Below, in pieces: positions 52,118 to 61,182 of a stretch of DNA of 64,000 nucleotides. Both the position numbers and the translations under genes were made by a program. This stretch comes from Rhizobium leguminosarum. GTDB taxonomy: Bacteria; Pseudomonadota; Alphaproteobacteria; Rhizobiales; Rhizobiaceae. Within the stretch, counting starts at the first letter, position 1; each line of letters begins with the position of its first letter. The notes below the pieces were generated by a model. That model did no database searches. It was not told where the DNA came from and saw only the letters and a program-made list of their open reading frames with translations. Location: contig NZ_JAGIOR010000001.1 in NCBI RefSeq assembly GCF_017876795.1, positions 4,366,501 to 4,430,500 of the forward strand, in the 5' to 3' direction.

Positions 52118-52267
52118 ATGACGACGTCGATCCTCATCCACAGCCTCATACGTAGCGAGAAGAAGACTCGCTATTCGGCTTGCGGATGCCGGTCAAAAAA
52201 TCCGTCGAGAGGACCACTGCATGACTCCTGGCTCTTCGGCACCGACGCCACAGCCACAGGCGACTGA
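52118..52267 (+). CDS. 49-residue island protein (tentative)
   Basis: MTTSILIHSLIRSEKKTRYS opens a short frame behind GGGAGAAGTCCA, a close copy of the 51598 leader. CGAAACGCC (52072-52080) lies upstream. It overlaps the start of the next gene. The leader is the main evidence. Confidence 0.4.
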   Translation: MTTSILIHSLIRSEKKTRYSACGCRSKNPSRGPLHDSWLFGTDATATGD

Positions 52268-52610
52268 CCTCAAAACCGCCACCGCACTGCTGCAGCTTGC
52301 GCTGCAGTTGCATCACCTCCGCTCCACGGCTGACGTACTCGACGGCCGCAGCCTGACGCTCGACGACGATGGCTACATGCTGACGCCTAACGCTGTCCGC
52401 GAACCTGGTCCGTGCGCCGTGTCTGTCGCATTTCCGGATGGCGTCGGCATTGGTGCCGTGTTCGAGACGTTGGGCTTCCCGTTCTCACATCCCAGCTTGG
52501 AACACGCGGTGACAATCGTCGCAAAGGCCAAGATGGAGTTGGAGACCGCTCGCGCGGAAGCGCAGCGTCTTCTGAATGCCTTCGTCGGTGAGTTCGCAAC
52601 GGCGGCATGA
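52221..52610 (+). CDS. Island protein of unknown function
   Basis: This 129-residue protein has an N-terminal helix-rich part (TATALLQLALQLHHLRSTAD), a middle beta-type segment and a C-terminal helix (AKMELETARAEAQRLLNAF). It begins inside the 52118 frame. No family is recognised. Confidence 0.55.
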   Translation: MTPGSSAPTPQPQATDLKTATALLQLALQLHHLRSTADVLDGRSLTLDDDGYMLTPNAVREPGPCAVSVAFPDGVGIGAVFETLGFPFSHPSLEHAVTIVAKAKMELETARAEAQRLLNAFVGEFATAA

Positions 52611-52880
52611 AGCCTTTACGACCTCTACGGCATTTGGGAGGACGTGGAGGTCGTAAATTCCCGAGAATCGACGAACCGATAAAATGCCGATCAATCGAGG
52701 AATGAGTTTTTCAGGCACTGCCGTTAGACCCGAAATCAGAGACAAAGAAAAGGAGACGCTACCCAAGGCTACGATAGAACCCCGATCGCGAAGAAGTGGC
52801 GACAACCAACCATATTGGCAATTGCGTTCAATACGGGTCACCGGCTCACCGCCTGCCGGTTGCGAAAGGAGTTCTCGACG

Positions 52881-53366
52881 ATGTCGAAGCCCTACCACCA
52901 GCGCCCGGCCGGTCCGGCGCTTCCGTCTCCTCGCCCCGAAGTGGTTCGTCGTCCCGACGGTCACTCGCCCGGTGAGGAGAAATATCACGTCTGGCGTACC
53001 GCCGGTCCTGATACCATCGATCGCGATCGCGGCGTAATCCGCGAATACGAGGTCTATGGTCTGCTGGACTGGCATTCCGGTCCGCGCGCGGCACATCTCA
53101 AGCTGTCTCGCAATTGGACGCTCCGCCTCCTTCTCGTCGACGATAAGTTGACGGCGGAGGCGCAAGTGCTTCTCTATCCTCGTGCTGCGAAGCTCGTGGG
53201 TTCCGAGGAGCCGGAACGCGGTGTGGTGATCACGTTCGCGATCTCGACGGCCGACGAGGACGCCGAGGTTCGCAAACTGAAGCGCTACGTGCTGCGCTTG
53301 GCACCGTGGGCGAGCAAGCGCCTCGGTTCTGCCTTCGAGAACTATCTCGAAGAACAGGGTCTCTAA
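52881..53366 (+). CDS. Island protein with a decayed paralog nearby
   Basis: This 161-residue protein has an unstructured proline-rich start (PGPALPSPRPEVVRRP-like) and a conserved C-terminal 100 residues (LSRNWTLRLLLVDDKLTAEA; AEVRKLKRYVLRLAPWASKR). The latter part is repeated as a pseudogene at 56135-56416. GGAG lies 9 bases before the ATG, and ACCGGC/GCCGGT (52840-52860) form a hairpin in the leader. Function unknown. Confidence 0.65.
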   Translation: MSKPYHQRPAGPALPSPRPEVVRRPDGHSPGEEKYHVWRTAGPDTIDRDRGVIREYEVYGLLDWHSGPRAAHLKLSRNWTLRLLLVDDKLTAEAQVLLYPRAAKLVGSEEPERGVVITFAISTADEDAEVRKLKRYVLRLAPWASKRLGSAFENYLEEQGL

Positions 53367-53375
53367 GTCTCTGCG

Positions 53376-53408
53376 AGCCCTCGGCGTCTGACGTCGCCGG
53401 GGGCTTTT
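53376..53408 (+). terminator. Rho-independent terminator
   Basis: AGCCCTCGGCG (53376-53386) and CGCCGGGGGCT (53395-53405) pair with one T-G step, followed by TTTT. It ends the gene at 52881. Confidence 0.85.
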
Positions 53409-53456
53409 CCTGCCGGTGACGCCGCGGCATCCCGATTATCAGCAGACAAACACCAG

Positions 53457-53807
53457 TTAGTTCGTGCCATTCTTGAGCGATGCATCGAACTCGTCCATGT
53501 CTTCGCCGGCGAGAAATGCCCTGGCGCGCATCATGTAGTACGACCGTACGGCATTCCTCGCTTCTTCCGCGATACCATCGAAGCCCTTATCTTTGTCAGG
53601 ATTGTCGGGAAATTGCATCTGGAACATCAAAAGTGCGGTCTCTTCGACCTGCTGCTGATCTGGCGCTTGTTTCTTTATCGGCAGCTCTGCGTCGTCACGA
53701 ACTTTGTCGCCAAGCTGAACGATCCAGCCGTTCACCATCCGCCTGAACGACGGAACAAAGGCATAGAGCGCACCAATGATCAAAATCCAACCGACAACAT
53801 TTTCCAT
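53457..53807 (-). CDS. Membrane-anchored protein, unknown function
   Basis: This 116-residue protein begins with one membrane helix (VVGWILIIGALYAFVPSF) followed by a charged, helical soluble part (EEARNAVRSYYMMRARAFLA). Topology suggests anchoring with the bulk in the cytoplasm. No family recognised. Confidence 0.55.
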   Translation of the reverse strand: MENVVGWILIIGALYAFVPSFRRMVNGWIVQLGDKVRDDAELPIKKQAPDQQQVEETALLMFQMQFPDNPDKDKGFDGIAEEARNAVRSYYMMRARAFLAGEDMDEFDASLKNGTN

Positions 53808-53965
53808 TACGATACGATCCCCAACTTAATCGGGAAGTTCGTACCAACCGCGATTCCTGACTGCAAGTAGTTACCGGAACCCTGCGGGCGAAGCCGTGGC
53901 ATGCAGTGCTGGAGAAGGGGGGATGAAGCTGGTATTGAACGTCAGCCTTATCGTGGGGATGCTTT

Positions 53966-54664
53966 ATGCTTTTGAATGCTGAAAAAATTGGGGTGTTTGC
54001 GGCTTACGAATGGATTAATCCGCTAGAGCCATTTGCTAGGGCTCTCGAAGATTGGGATGACGCACTAGCATATGATTCGGGTTTTCAAGTTAGCGTTGGT
54101 GACATAGCCGCGACCTGTGGTTCGACGATAGCGCTGAAGTCGATCCCTGATGACGTTGATCGACGGGGTGCAATAAGCTTAATGATACCTGCCCTGACAA
54201 GGATGGTACGATTGACGCCTGATCAGAAGGTCCACAGAAGCCTTAATCTACTTCGAAGGTGGGCAGGCGGCGATAAGGACGTCAGTGTAGAAGAGGTTTG
54301 TGCTCTTGTGAACACCGCCGCCGACCACAAGATAGTCGAATGGCCGCCCCTGGATTTTGCTTCCCCATGGCCGAGGAAACACACGTGGGAAGATGACGTC
54401 GACGATCAAGTTCTGAGTGTGTTCAGAAGAGCGTCATCCGTCCCTTGGATTTTGAAAAGTGCCACGGACTATGCGGCGGGTTCAGCTCTCGAGACGTGGA
54501 GGGAAGACGCAAATGATCGACAACCGGGTACCGTTGCTCAGAAGATCATTGACCTCCTGCCAGATGGGCCTTCAGAGGCCGAACAGCAAGTAGCGGACAT
54601 CTTGGCGTTATCACCTCTCCACTCACTTGAAAGGGTTGATGGGTCATTCGCCAGAAGATGGTAA
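53966..54664 (+). CDS. Island protein of unknown function, defence-adjacent
   Basis: This 232-residue, mainly helical protein (EKIGVFAAYEWINPLEPFAR; HRSLNLLRRWAGGDKDVSV) is less GC-rich at third positions than its neighbours. No domain is recognised. It lies between the small-gene cluster and the helicase-methylase-HNH operon, a place where undescribed defence or anti-defence genes occur. Confidence 0.55.
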   Translation: MLLNAEKIGVFAAYEWINPLEPFARALEDWDDALAYDSGFQVSVGDIAATCGSTIALKSIPDDVDRRGAISLMIPALTRMVRLTPDQKVHRSLNLLRRWAGGDKDVSVEEVCALVNTAADHKIVEWPPLDFASPWPRKHTWEDDVDDQVLSVFRRASSVPWILKSATDYAAGSALETWREDANDRQPGTVAQKIIDLLPDGPSEAEQQVADILALSPLHSLERVDGSFARRW

Positions 54665-54723
54665 GTTTTCTTGGGAATTAGGTCAATTTCCGCACCGTAG
54701 TTATCAACCATGGATGTGCGCCC

Positions 54724-54987
54724 ATGTCTCCCGAACTCGATCTCCACCTGGCCGACCTCAAGATTAAGACGAAGGCGCGAACTCGCGAGGATTTGTGGAA
54801 CACGGCGATCATGACGGTCATCGCGGCTGGCTTGGCATACTGGGCCTACAGGACGGTAGCCCACACCGCACTTTTCGGCTTCCTGACCTTCGTCGTGGTC
54901 GCAATGGGGAATCGCGTATCGAGCGAGCTGTATCGCTGGAGATCGCAGATCGACGCGAACAAGCTGATGGACAAGCTTGAGATGTAG
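54724..54987 (+). CDS. Small two-helix membrane protein
   Basis: The 87-residue product has two hydrophobic helices (IMTVIAAGLAYWAYRTVA and LFGFLTFVVVAMGN) between polar ends. It follows the 53966 gene by 60 bases on the same strand and may be its partner. Confidence 0.55.
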   Translation: MSPELDLHLADLKIKTKARTREDLWNTAIMTVIAAGLAYWAYRTVAHTALFGFLTFVVVAMGNRVSSELYRWRSQIDANKLMDKLEM

Positions 54988-55000
54988 CAAGCCGTTACCC

Positions 55001-55696
55001 TCAGTGGATCAAGGACTTTAGCCAATCGTTGCCGTAAGTGCCGATGAGCCAGCCCACTAAACCGGGTCCCAGCAATCTGAATATACCGGTGACCGATCCG
55101 GAACCGACCAGACCCAACAGCTTCCACATTGCAGTCGTACGAGCAGGATTTTTGTGCTCTCCGTTGACTATTTGACGTCTGGCAAAGCGCAGCCATCTGA
55201 TCCGCTGCCGTTGTCCCCATGTCGGCTTCAGATCGATGCTGGTGACGTAGGCGTAAGCTATCAGATCGCGGATGTCCTGCTGAGCACCGAGATGCAGTCC
55301 CCAGTAGTCGATGAAGCCAATGCGCAAGATGATGGCGTCTTCTTCCACGTTGGAGACGGCTGATTTGACCGGATACATGATCACCGCCATCTCGCCTGAC
55401 GGTCCGCGGCTGTAAACCAGCGTTGGGCCTGACTCGACAGCAATGCCGCCCGTGATAGTTCGGCGTCCGGGCATCGGCCTGTTGCCGAACCGAACCTGAA
55501 GCCACCCAGGCAGTTTGGGATCGGTCTCGATGAAGTGCGACATATAAGGGTTGAGCTCGGCGAACCCGCACGTCTCGTTCAGTCGACGCTCAATAATGCG
55601 TTTCCCGAGCCGGACGAACTCGTCTGACCCTTCGTTCCACTTGATCCTCTCTTTGTGCGCCGCCGCCCAAATATTTCTCTCAGCGTTCTCGGTCAT
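55001..55696 (-). CDS. Island protein with hydrophobic C-terminal tail
   Basis: This 231-residue protein has a soluble body (ERIKWNEGSDEFVRLGKRII; LQVRFGNRPMPGRRTITG) and a C-terminal hydrophobic stretch (LGLVGSGSVTGIFRLLGPGL). A membrane-acting effector is one possibility, but no family is recognised. It converges on the 54724 gene with a 13-base gap. Confidence 0.55.
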   Translation of the reverse strand: MTENAERNIWAAAHKERIKWNEGSDEFVRLGKRIIERRLNETCGFAELNPYMSHFIETDPKLPGWLQVRFGNRPMPGRRTITGGIAVESGPTLVYSRGPSGEMAVIMYPVKSAVSNVEEDAIILRIGFIDYWGLHLGAQQDIRDLIAYAYVTSIDLKPTWGQRQRIRWLRFARRQIVNGEHKNPARTTAMWKLLGLVGSGSVTGIFRLLGPGLVGWLIGTYGNDWLKSLIH

Positions 55697-56134
55697 TCCC
55701 GCGCCCCATTTTCGTCCCTCAACCCCGATTTACCCTGGTCGCGGATAGCATCCTCTTGCTTGCGAGGGAATAGATTCTGGTCGGCCGATTTGTCCCGGTC
55801 CGCCGGCCGTCACACCAATGATGTCAGACACCAACACAGGGAGAGTTTGATGTCCAAAAAGAAGAATAAGTGAGTAAGTCGCCATGGCCGGAGAACGATT
55901 TCTGGCATGCCGATACAGCCTATGTACCGACAGCGGAGGAACTGGATCGCATCGATATCTATGAGATCGGCAAGTATCCTCGTAAACCGCGTAGAGACGC
56001 AGTCTGACGGACCGCCGACATCGCTCGAATTCCGGGTCGGCATGGCGTCGGCCCACATCGTCGTCGAAATGTCTATGATCGATGACATCGTCGACTGGTC
56101 GCCTTCTATCGGTATGATCAGAAGGGTGATTTCC
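55697..56134. other. Decayed coding remnants, no intact gene
   Basis: Frames are short and broken. A few residues resemble the start of the protein at 52881, as expected if this is the ruined 5' part of the paralog whose 3' end follows. Confidence 0.4.
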
Positions 56135-56416
56135 ACATTCATCACGCGCAAGCTGTTGCGCGTCTGGACGTTGCGCCTCCTCCTCAACGACGACGTTTTG
56201 ACGGTGGAAGCGGAAGTGGTGCTCTACCGTCGTGCGGCAAAGCTCGTTAACTCGGCATAGCCAGAACGCGGTGTCGTGATCACGATCCCGATCTCGACAC
56301 CCGACGAGGAAGCCGAGGTCCGCAAGCTGAAACGCTACGTGCTTCAGCTTGGGCCTTGGGCGGGCAAGCGCCTCGGCCCCACCTTTGAGGCTTACCTCCA
56401 AGATCGGGGCCTCTAA
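56135..56416 (+). pseudogene. Decayed paralog of the 52881 gene
   Basis: The plus strand gives LRVWTLRLLLNDDVLTVEAE and YRRAAKLVNSA, then a TAG at 56258-56260, then PERGVVITIPISTPDEEAEV to the same end as the intact gene. GAG to TAG at the Glu of SEEPER explains the stop. Both copies end in CTAAGTCTCT and a terminator, so the block was duplicated. Confidence 0.82.
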
Positions 56417-56512
56417 GTCTCTAAATCAGCCCCCGACGTCTACCCGATGCTGGGGGAACAGCAAGGAGTTGTGTCATCAACAATGGCTGCCCACGCCCAT
56501 GGGATCAGCGTG

Positions 56513-57298
56513 TTAATCGGTTCGCCAGCGACGGAGCCGATGCCAGGCGAGGTTTTCTCGATGGGCTGGCGTCAACGAGAGCGGTGGCGCAGTAGAAAGG
56601 GAAAGCTCTTCGGCGGCGATGTCAGACAACGCGGGGGAAGCAATGGGCTTGCCGTCGTCGCCAAAGCTGATCAGGCCGGCATCGAAAGCGGCATCCCAAA
56701 GCGAGGATAGCAATAAGCCGTTGTGAACATCGAGGCGCTGGGCGTCGGATGAGCATTCCGCCCAAGGAATGATGTGCGAGGCGCGTAGCAGTTCGCGGTC
56801 GGTAATGCCGGTTAGTGGGCATGCGCCGTTCCAATAACCCATGAGCGCATCTCGGAAAATGTTTTGGCCGATCCGGACGCGGGTTATCGTTTCCGCCTCA
56901 GTTGCTCCCAGACCTGCCGTCTCCTGCTGAAAGCGCTCAAGCGGGAGTGTGGGGAGGCTCATCGAAAGCCGGTAGACTTGGCTGACTCCCGCATAGAGCT
57001 GTTCGAGGTCAGCGAACATAAACGCCGCAGCATGTCCCTTGGCGCACGGTGTGGCCTGGTCAAAGCCGCGCCCGATCATTTCCCGCGCGGCTCCCGCATG
57101 TTGCACAGACAGGAAGTATGGTCCGACCGCAGCCACCGCGGCCAAGGCGATTTCGCCGGCCGCGGTGGCCGAACGGAAGAATACCCAACCAGCCGCTTGT
57201 TCAGGGCCTATGCGATAACCTTGATCAAAAGCTGCATCCCGCAAATTGGATTCGGCAACGATCGGAATGCCCCAGAGCCTTCTTCCTGTCTCGTTCAT
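56513..57298 (-). CDS. HNH endonuclease (HNH_2 type)
   Basis: This 261-residue protein has a C-terminal HNH nuclease domain: DALMGYWNGACPLTGITDRE, LLRASHIIPWAEC and RLDVHNGLLLSSLWDAAFDA, with the expected Cys, His, Asn and His. The N-terminal 130 residues are a separate, possibly target-sensing part. Its ATG overlaps the methylase stop by 4 bases. A restriction effector partnered with the methylase and helicase is the natural reading. Confidence 0.88.
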   Translation of the reverse strand: MNETGRRLWGIPIVAESNLRDAAFDQGYRIGPEQAAGWVFFRSATAAGEIALAAVAAVGPYFLSVQHAGAAREMIGRGFDQATPCAKGHAAAFMFADLEQLYAGVSQVYRLSMSLPTLPLERFQQETAGLGATEAETITRVRIGQNIFRDALMGYWNGACPLTGITDRELLRASHIIPWAECSSDAQRLDVHNGLLLSSLWDAAFDAGLISFGDDGKPIASPALSDIAAEELSLSTAPPLSLTPAHRENLAWHRLRRWRTD

Positions 57299-60200
57299 TT
57301 GCCGGACGCCAGTCTGTCAAAAGCCCCCAGGACCAACCGACCTGTGCGGTATTCTCCGAACTCTCGAAGCTCGTTTCTCTTGAGTCCTCGGAATGTCTGG
57401 CTGGGGTAGTCATCTCCCATCACGTCTGCGGGATCGAGCACGTAGCGCAGTTCGTCTCGGGTCAGGCCATATTTGATTGCATAGAAGGCATCCAGTTCAG
57501 CACGGAGATGGGCGCGGCGAAGAGGGTCCCAGCCAAACGGCGGCCCACCGTATCCCAAATCAGTGGCAAATGGCTGCATCGAACTGGCCGTATAGCACAG
57601 CTCTACTACACACCGGCTAATCCATTCCAGCTCGTGTTCCGAGTACGTATGTGGCGAGAGCACCGGGAATTGCTTTAGATAGGAATATGTAAGCGACGTT
57701 CCGCCAATTTTCTGCCTGGCACAGAAGTCCAAGGCTAACGCGGTTAAATTTGCGAGCAGGGCAACTGCGTGTCGAATAGAGTGGTTGACAAAATAAAGTG
57801 GGAATTTGTGCCCTACCCCCATCCTCGGAAAAAGGCCGGAAATAACCGTCCGCTCATTCGTGGCGTTGGTGATGTCCCGCCAGCCCATCAACCAACCACG
57901 ATTCCAACCTTTTGCCCTAAGCCGACTTTCGACCTCCTCCTCCGGTACCCAGTAGCGCGGAGTGACCTCGAAAACGGGGTTTTGCTTGTCAGTTTCCGTG
58001 ACTTCTGTCGTCTCCACTCCCTGATACGTCGCCCAACGATGATCGAACTGGTGAATCATCTTGGCCTCGTAGAGAGGGACATAGTGCTGCCGACCGTCGT
58101 GCCAACGCATGCCGTCGCGTGTCAGGCCGGCCTTCGAGAGGTCGGCAGCGGTGCGAAAGAGGGCGCTTTCTGAAGTCATATTGAACAGCCCTTGACGGAA
58201 CTCGATACCCCAAAGGTTTCCCTCCATTCCCCTACCTTCGTCTATTAGCACGGGAACGCGATCGTAAATCTTCGCGGCTAGTTCTGCATCCCTCTCAGAT
58301 CGAAAGACCGGCGCTGTCTTAGTGTTCGGATTAATGCGAGAGATTTGCTTCGGCGAAAGGCAAAACCGCCGCCGCTCGTCCTCCAGTGCGGTCACTTGTC
58401 TCAAAAAGAACGCGAATTCGGCGGGTTGTTTGTTGTCTTTCGCTAGCGTGAGAACACAAAACTTGAAGGCATGGTGAACACCCGGAAACACAAACTCTTC
58501 ATTCTCGAAGGAAAAAAGCGACGAAAGGTAATCTTGTTCGATCAGGTGACCGAAGAAGGGCGCAGTGGTGGCATCGGTGGCGATACCGGTGGGCACTATA
58601 ATGCCTGCTCGACCCTTCCCATTGGTGAGTCGCAAAAAATGCTCGGCAAACAGCGCATAGGTATTCACCTTACCTTTAGCGGTGAGGTCAAATCTTCCGG
58701 ACTCCCGCGAAAACTGATTCGCGGCCTCGAAGGTGCGTTTCGCTCGCTCATAGTCTTGGTAGAGTTCGGGGTTTTCCCGCGTTAACTCAGCAATCGCCTC
58801 CTTACGAGCCGACCCAGCTAGTGCGGCAATGTCAGCGTCTCGAGTCGCAAAATACTCTTCCTCCGAAAGCTGCATGACTTCCCATGGAGGATTACCGATT
58901 ACCACATTAAAACCACCGGCAGCCACGATGTCGGCGAACTCCAGAGGCCAATGGAAGGCGGAGGCGCTGCCGGCGAGGTCGATTGCTGAGGTGAGCTGCG
59001 GGTTGCCCTGCCCGCCCGCTAGCGCGGTTCGAACATCGAGCGTCGTCGGCACCATATCGAGCTCTTTCGAAGTCGCCATCGCCGACTTGCGGAACTGCTT
59101 GGGTCGCAGAAAAGCGGCAATGTAAAGGTCGCTGGCCGTCTTCTTTGCCCACCAGCTCTTGCCAAGATGCAGTGCTGAAAACGCTTCTGCTTTGGCCCGC
59201 AATTGCGCCGGCGTATCCTCGCTCATCTCGTGCAGCTTCTTTGCGGCCGCTGCTAGATCGGCTGCATCTGCATGACCGAACAGGTCGCGCGTTTTGGAAT
59301 CGCGCTGCTGCTTGTTGACCTTGCTGGCAACTTTTGCGGCTTCCTTGTCATCGCCGGTCAGCGCCTTGTAGGCCGCGTCCGGGATTCCCTTTTCTAGGAC
59401 CTTGAGGTCGAAGACACCAAGCAAACTGTCGCCACAGCGGATATTAGCATCGAGGAAACCGAGTGGCTTGCCGGGTTCGACCGTCTCGATCCACAGCGCC
59501 ACCTTGGTCAGCTCGACAGCCATGGGATTGCGATCAACCCCATAAATCGAACTACGCACGACGTCGCGCATAGCGGCGTTGTAATCCGGCGCATCCGGGT
59601 TCCTCGTACGCGCCACGCGCGCTGCCATGCGCCGTGCAGCACCGAGCAGAAAATGGCCCGAACCGCAGGCCGGATCGATGACGGTTAGCTTCAGAATGGC
59701 ATCTGCCCCACCTACCGCCTCTGCCTTGTCGAGCACGGGATCGAGTGTCGAGTCTAGCATAGCCTGAACGAGGCTATCAGGCGTGTAGTAGGAGCCCGAG
59801 ACCTTCCTCGAATTACCCTTGGTCTCCGCGCCGCCGGCGAACGTAAAGGTGCGGCCCTGATTCTCACGGATGGGTACGAGTTCGAGCAAGCTCTCATAAA
59901 CCGAGCCCAGCTCCTCGGTCGCTATGTCGCGCCAGTTGATGCGCACACGCTGACCGTCGTCAACCAGATAGCTCAGCCGGAAAACCGCGGTCAGAAAAGC
60001 CTTGTTCGGCAGCTTCAGATCATGGATGTCGCGCGTCAATTCCGGTGCGAACAGGCCGCCGAGTGCCGGCAGCCCGAGAAGCTTTTCACCACGTTCGAGC
60101 GCGGCGAAAACAACCTGCATACCCTCCCAGGCATCGTGGTGATGATCATGCGCGGTCCGTCTCGCGGAACGCTCGCGAAGATAATCAAAGCCATAGGCGC

Positions 60201-61182
60201 TCTGGTAGAGACCTCGTACGTGGGCCGAAGCCTGTCGGGCGTGTAAAAGATCGCGATCCTCGGCGACTGCAAGGAAGATGAGCCGGTACACGACGCGGAG
60301 CAATTGCTCGAACCAGATGTTGATCTGGACTTCGTTGTTATCCAGCCGGGCGCGGAATTCCGGATTGGCGTCCAGGAAACCTTGACCGAGTGCGACCAGG
60401 GAGTCTTCAACGTTCCCCCGCAGACGCTCGCGCGCCGCGGTACCCGCCTGCTGGCCGGCGGAGCGCCAACGCTCGAGCGAGCAATTTTCCGGAGCCGTGC
60501 CTTCTGCGCCGAAGCGCGTTGCATGGATCAGTAGCCAGAGTGCGGTAAAGTCCGCGAACATTTCATCGCGGAAGATCGCCCCCAGGTCGGCTTCGATGAA
60601 GGCCTGCCGGGTAATCGAGGCATTGTCGCGCATGAGCCTCAGCCGATCGCCGGCAAAGCACAGGCCCCACAGAACCTTATCGTTAGCGTTCAGCCAATCT
60701 TGCAGAAGAACCACAGGAGAGCGGCGGGCAATCGTACCTCCGTTGCCGTCGCCGAGTTCGGGCAGCGATTTGGTGAAGGCGTCCGCATCTCGTAAGGGAG
60801 CGGCGACAACGATCGGCACACGTCCATCTTTCGCTTCGAATGTGATGCGATAGTCGTGCTCTTCGTGATGGTGCCGGTGCGGTCCAGTCAACTTGTCGAA
60901 ACCGAACCCCTGCTGAAGGAAGGAGCGAATGAACTCTGCCGCCTGCACGCTGTTGGGATTCTCGATCCTGGCAAAACCTTGCCAATGAGCCTGAGCAATG
61001 CGGAAGTAGCGGGTGATTTCGTCGCGAAGGCTCGTGCCCTTGGGGCACCCATAGTCCTGCGCAGCCTTCTGGTCCGGCGTGGTGGCAGCGACAAGCGCAA
61101 CCTGCGCCGGCGAGATGAGACCGCCCTCTATGCTGATAGCTGACAGGCCGATATCTGCCGATCTTCTGGCGTAACGCGCCAT
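57295..61182 (-). CDS. Eco57I-type N6-adenine DNA methylase, DrmMI/PglX-like
   Basis: This 1295-residue protein has the SAM-binding motif [13 protein letters not shown] near residue 504 and the N6-adenine catalytic motif NPPW ([13 protein letters not shown]) near 764, with long N- and C-terminal specificity-type regions. Its size and motif order fit DrmMI of class 1 DISARM and PglX of BREX, rather than a simple type II enzyme. It starts on the TAATG overlap with the helicase stop and overlaps the HNH start. It should mark host DNA at adenine. Confidence 0.88.
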   Translation of the reverse strand: MARYARRSADIGLSAISIEGGLISPAQVALVAATTPDQKAAQDYGCPKGTSLRDEITRYFRIAQAHWQGFARIENPNSVQAAEFIRSFLQQGFGFDKLTGPHRHHHEEHDYRITFEAKDGRVPIVVAAPLRDADAFTKSLPELGDGNGGTIARRSPVVLLQDWLNANDKVLWGLCFAGDRLRLMRDNASITRQAFIEADLGAIFRDEMFADFTALWLLIHATRFGAEGTAPENCSLERWRSAGQQAGTAARERLRGNVEDSLVALGQGFLDANPEFRARLDNNEVQINIWFEQLLRVVYRLIFLAVAEDRDLLHARQASAHVRGLYQSAYGFDYLRERSARRTAHDHHHDAWEGMQVVFAALERGEKLLGLPALGGLFAPELTRDIHDLKLPNKAFLTAVFRLSYLVDDGQRVRINWRDIATEELGSVYESLLELVPIRENQGRTFTFAGGAETKGNSRKVSGSYYTPDSLVQAMLDSTLDPVLDKAEAVGGADAILKLTVIDPACGSGHFLLGAARRMAARVARTRNPDAPDYNAAMRDVVRSSIYGVDRNPMAVELTKVALWIETVEPGKPLGFLDANIRCGDSLLGVFDLKVLEKGIPDAAYKALTGDDKEAAKVASKVNKQQRDSKTRDLFGHADAADLAAAAKKLHEMSEDTPAQLRAKAEAFSALHLGKSWWAKKTASDLYIAAFLRPKQFRKSAMATSKELDMVPTTLDVRTALAGGQGNPQLTSAIDLAGSASAFHWPLEFADIVAAGGFNVVIGNPPWEVMQLSEEEYFATRDADIAALAGSARKEAIAELTRENPELYQDYERAKRTFEAANQFSRESGRFDLTAKGKVNTYALFAEHFLRLTNGKGRAGIIVPTGIATDATTAPFFGHLIEQDYLSSLFSFENEEFVFPGVHHAFKFCVLTLAKDNKQPAEFAFFLRQVTALEDERRRFCLSPKQISRINPNTKTAPVFRSERDAELAAKIYDRVPVLIDEGRGMEGNLWGIEFRQGLFNMTSESALFRTAADLSKAGLTRDGMRWHDGRQHYVPLYEAKMIHQFDHRWATYQGVETTEVTETDKQNPVFEVTPRYWVPEEEVESRLRAKGWNRGWLMGWRDITNATNERTVISGLFPRMGVGHKFPLYFVNHSIRHAVALLANLTALALDFCARQKIGGTSLTYSYLKQFPVLSPHTYSEHELEWISRCVVELCYTASSMQPFATDLGYGGPPFGWDPLRRAHLRAELDAFYAIKYGLTRDELRYVLDPADVMGDDYPSQTFRGLKRNELREFGEYRTGRLVLGAFDRLASGK

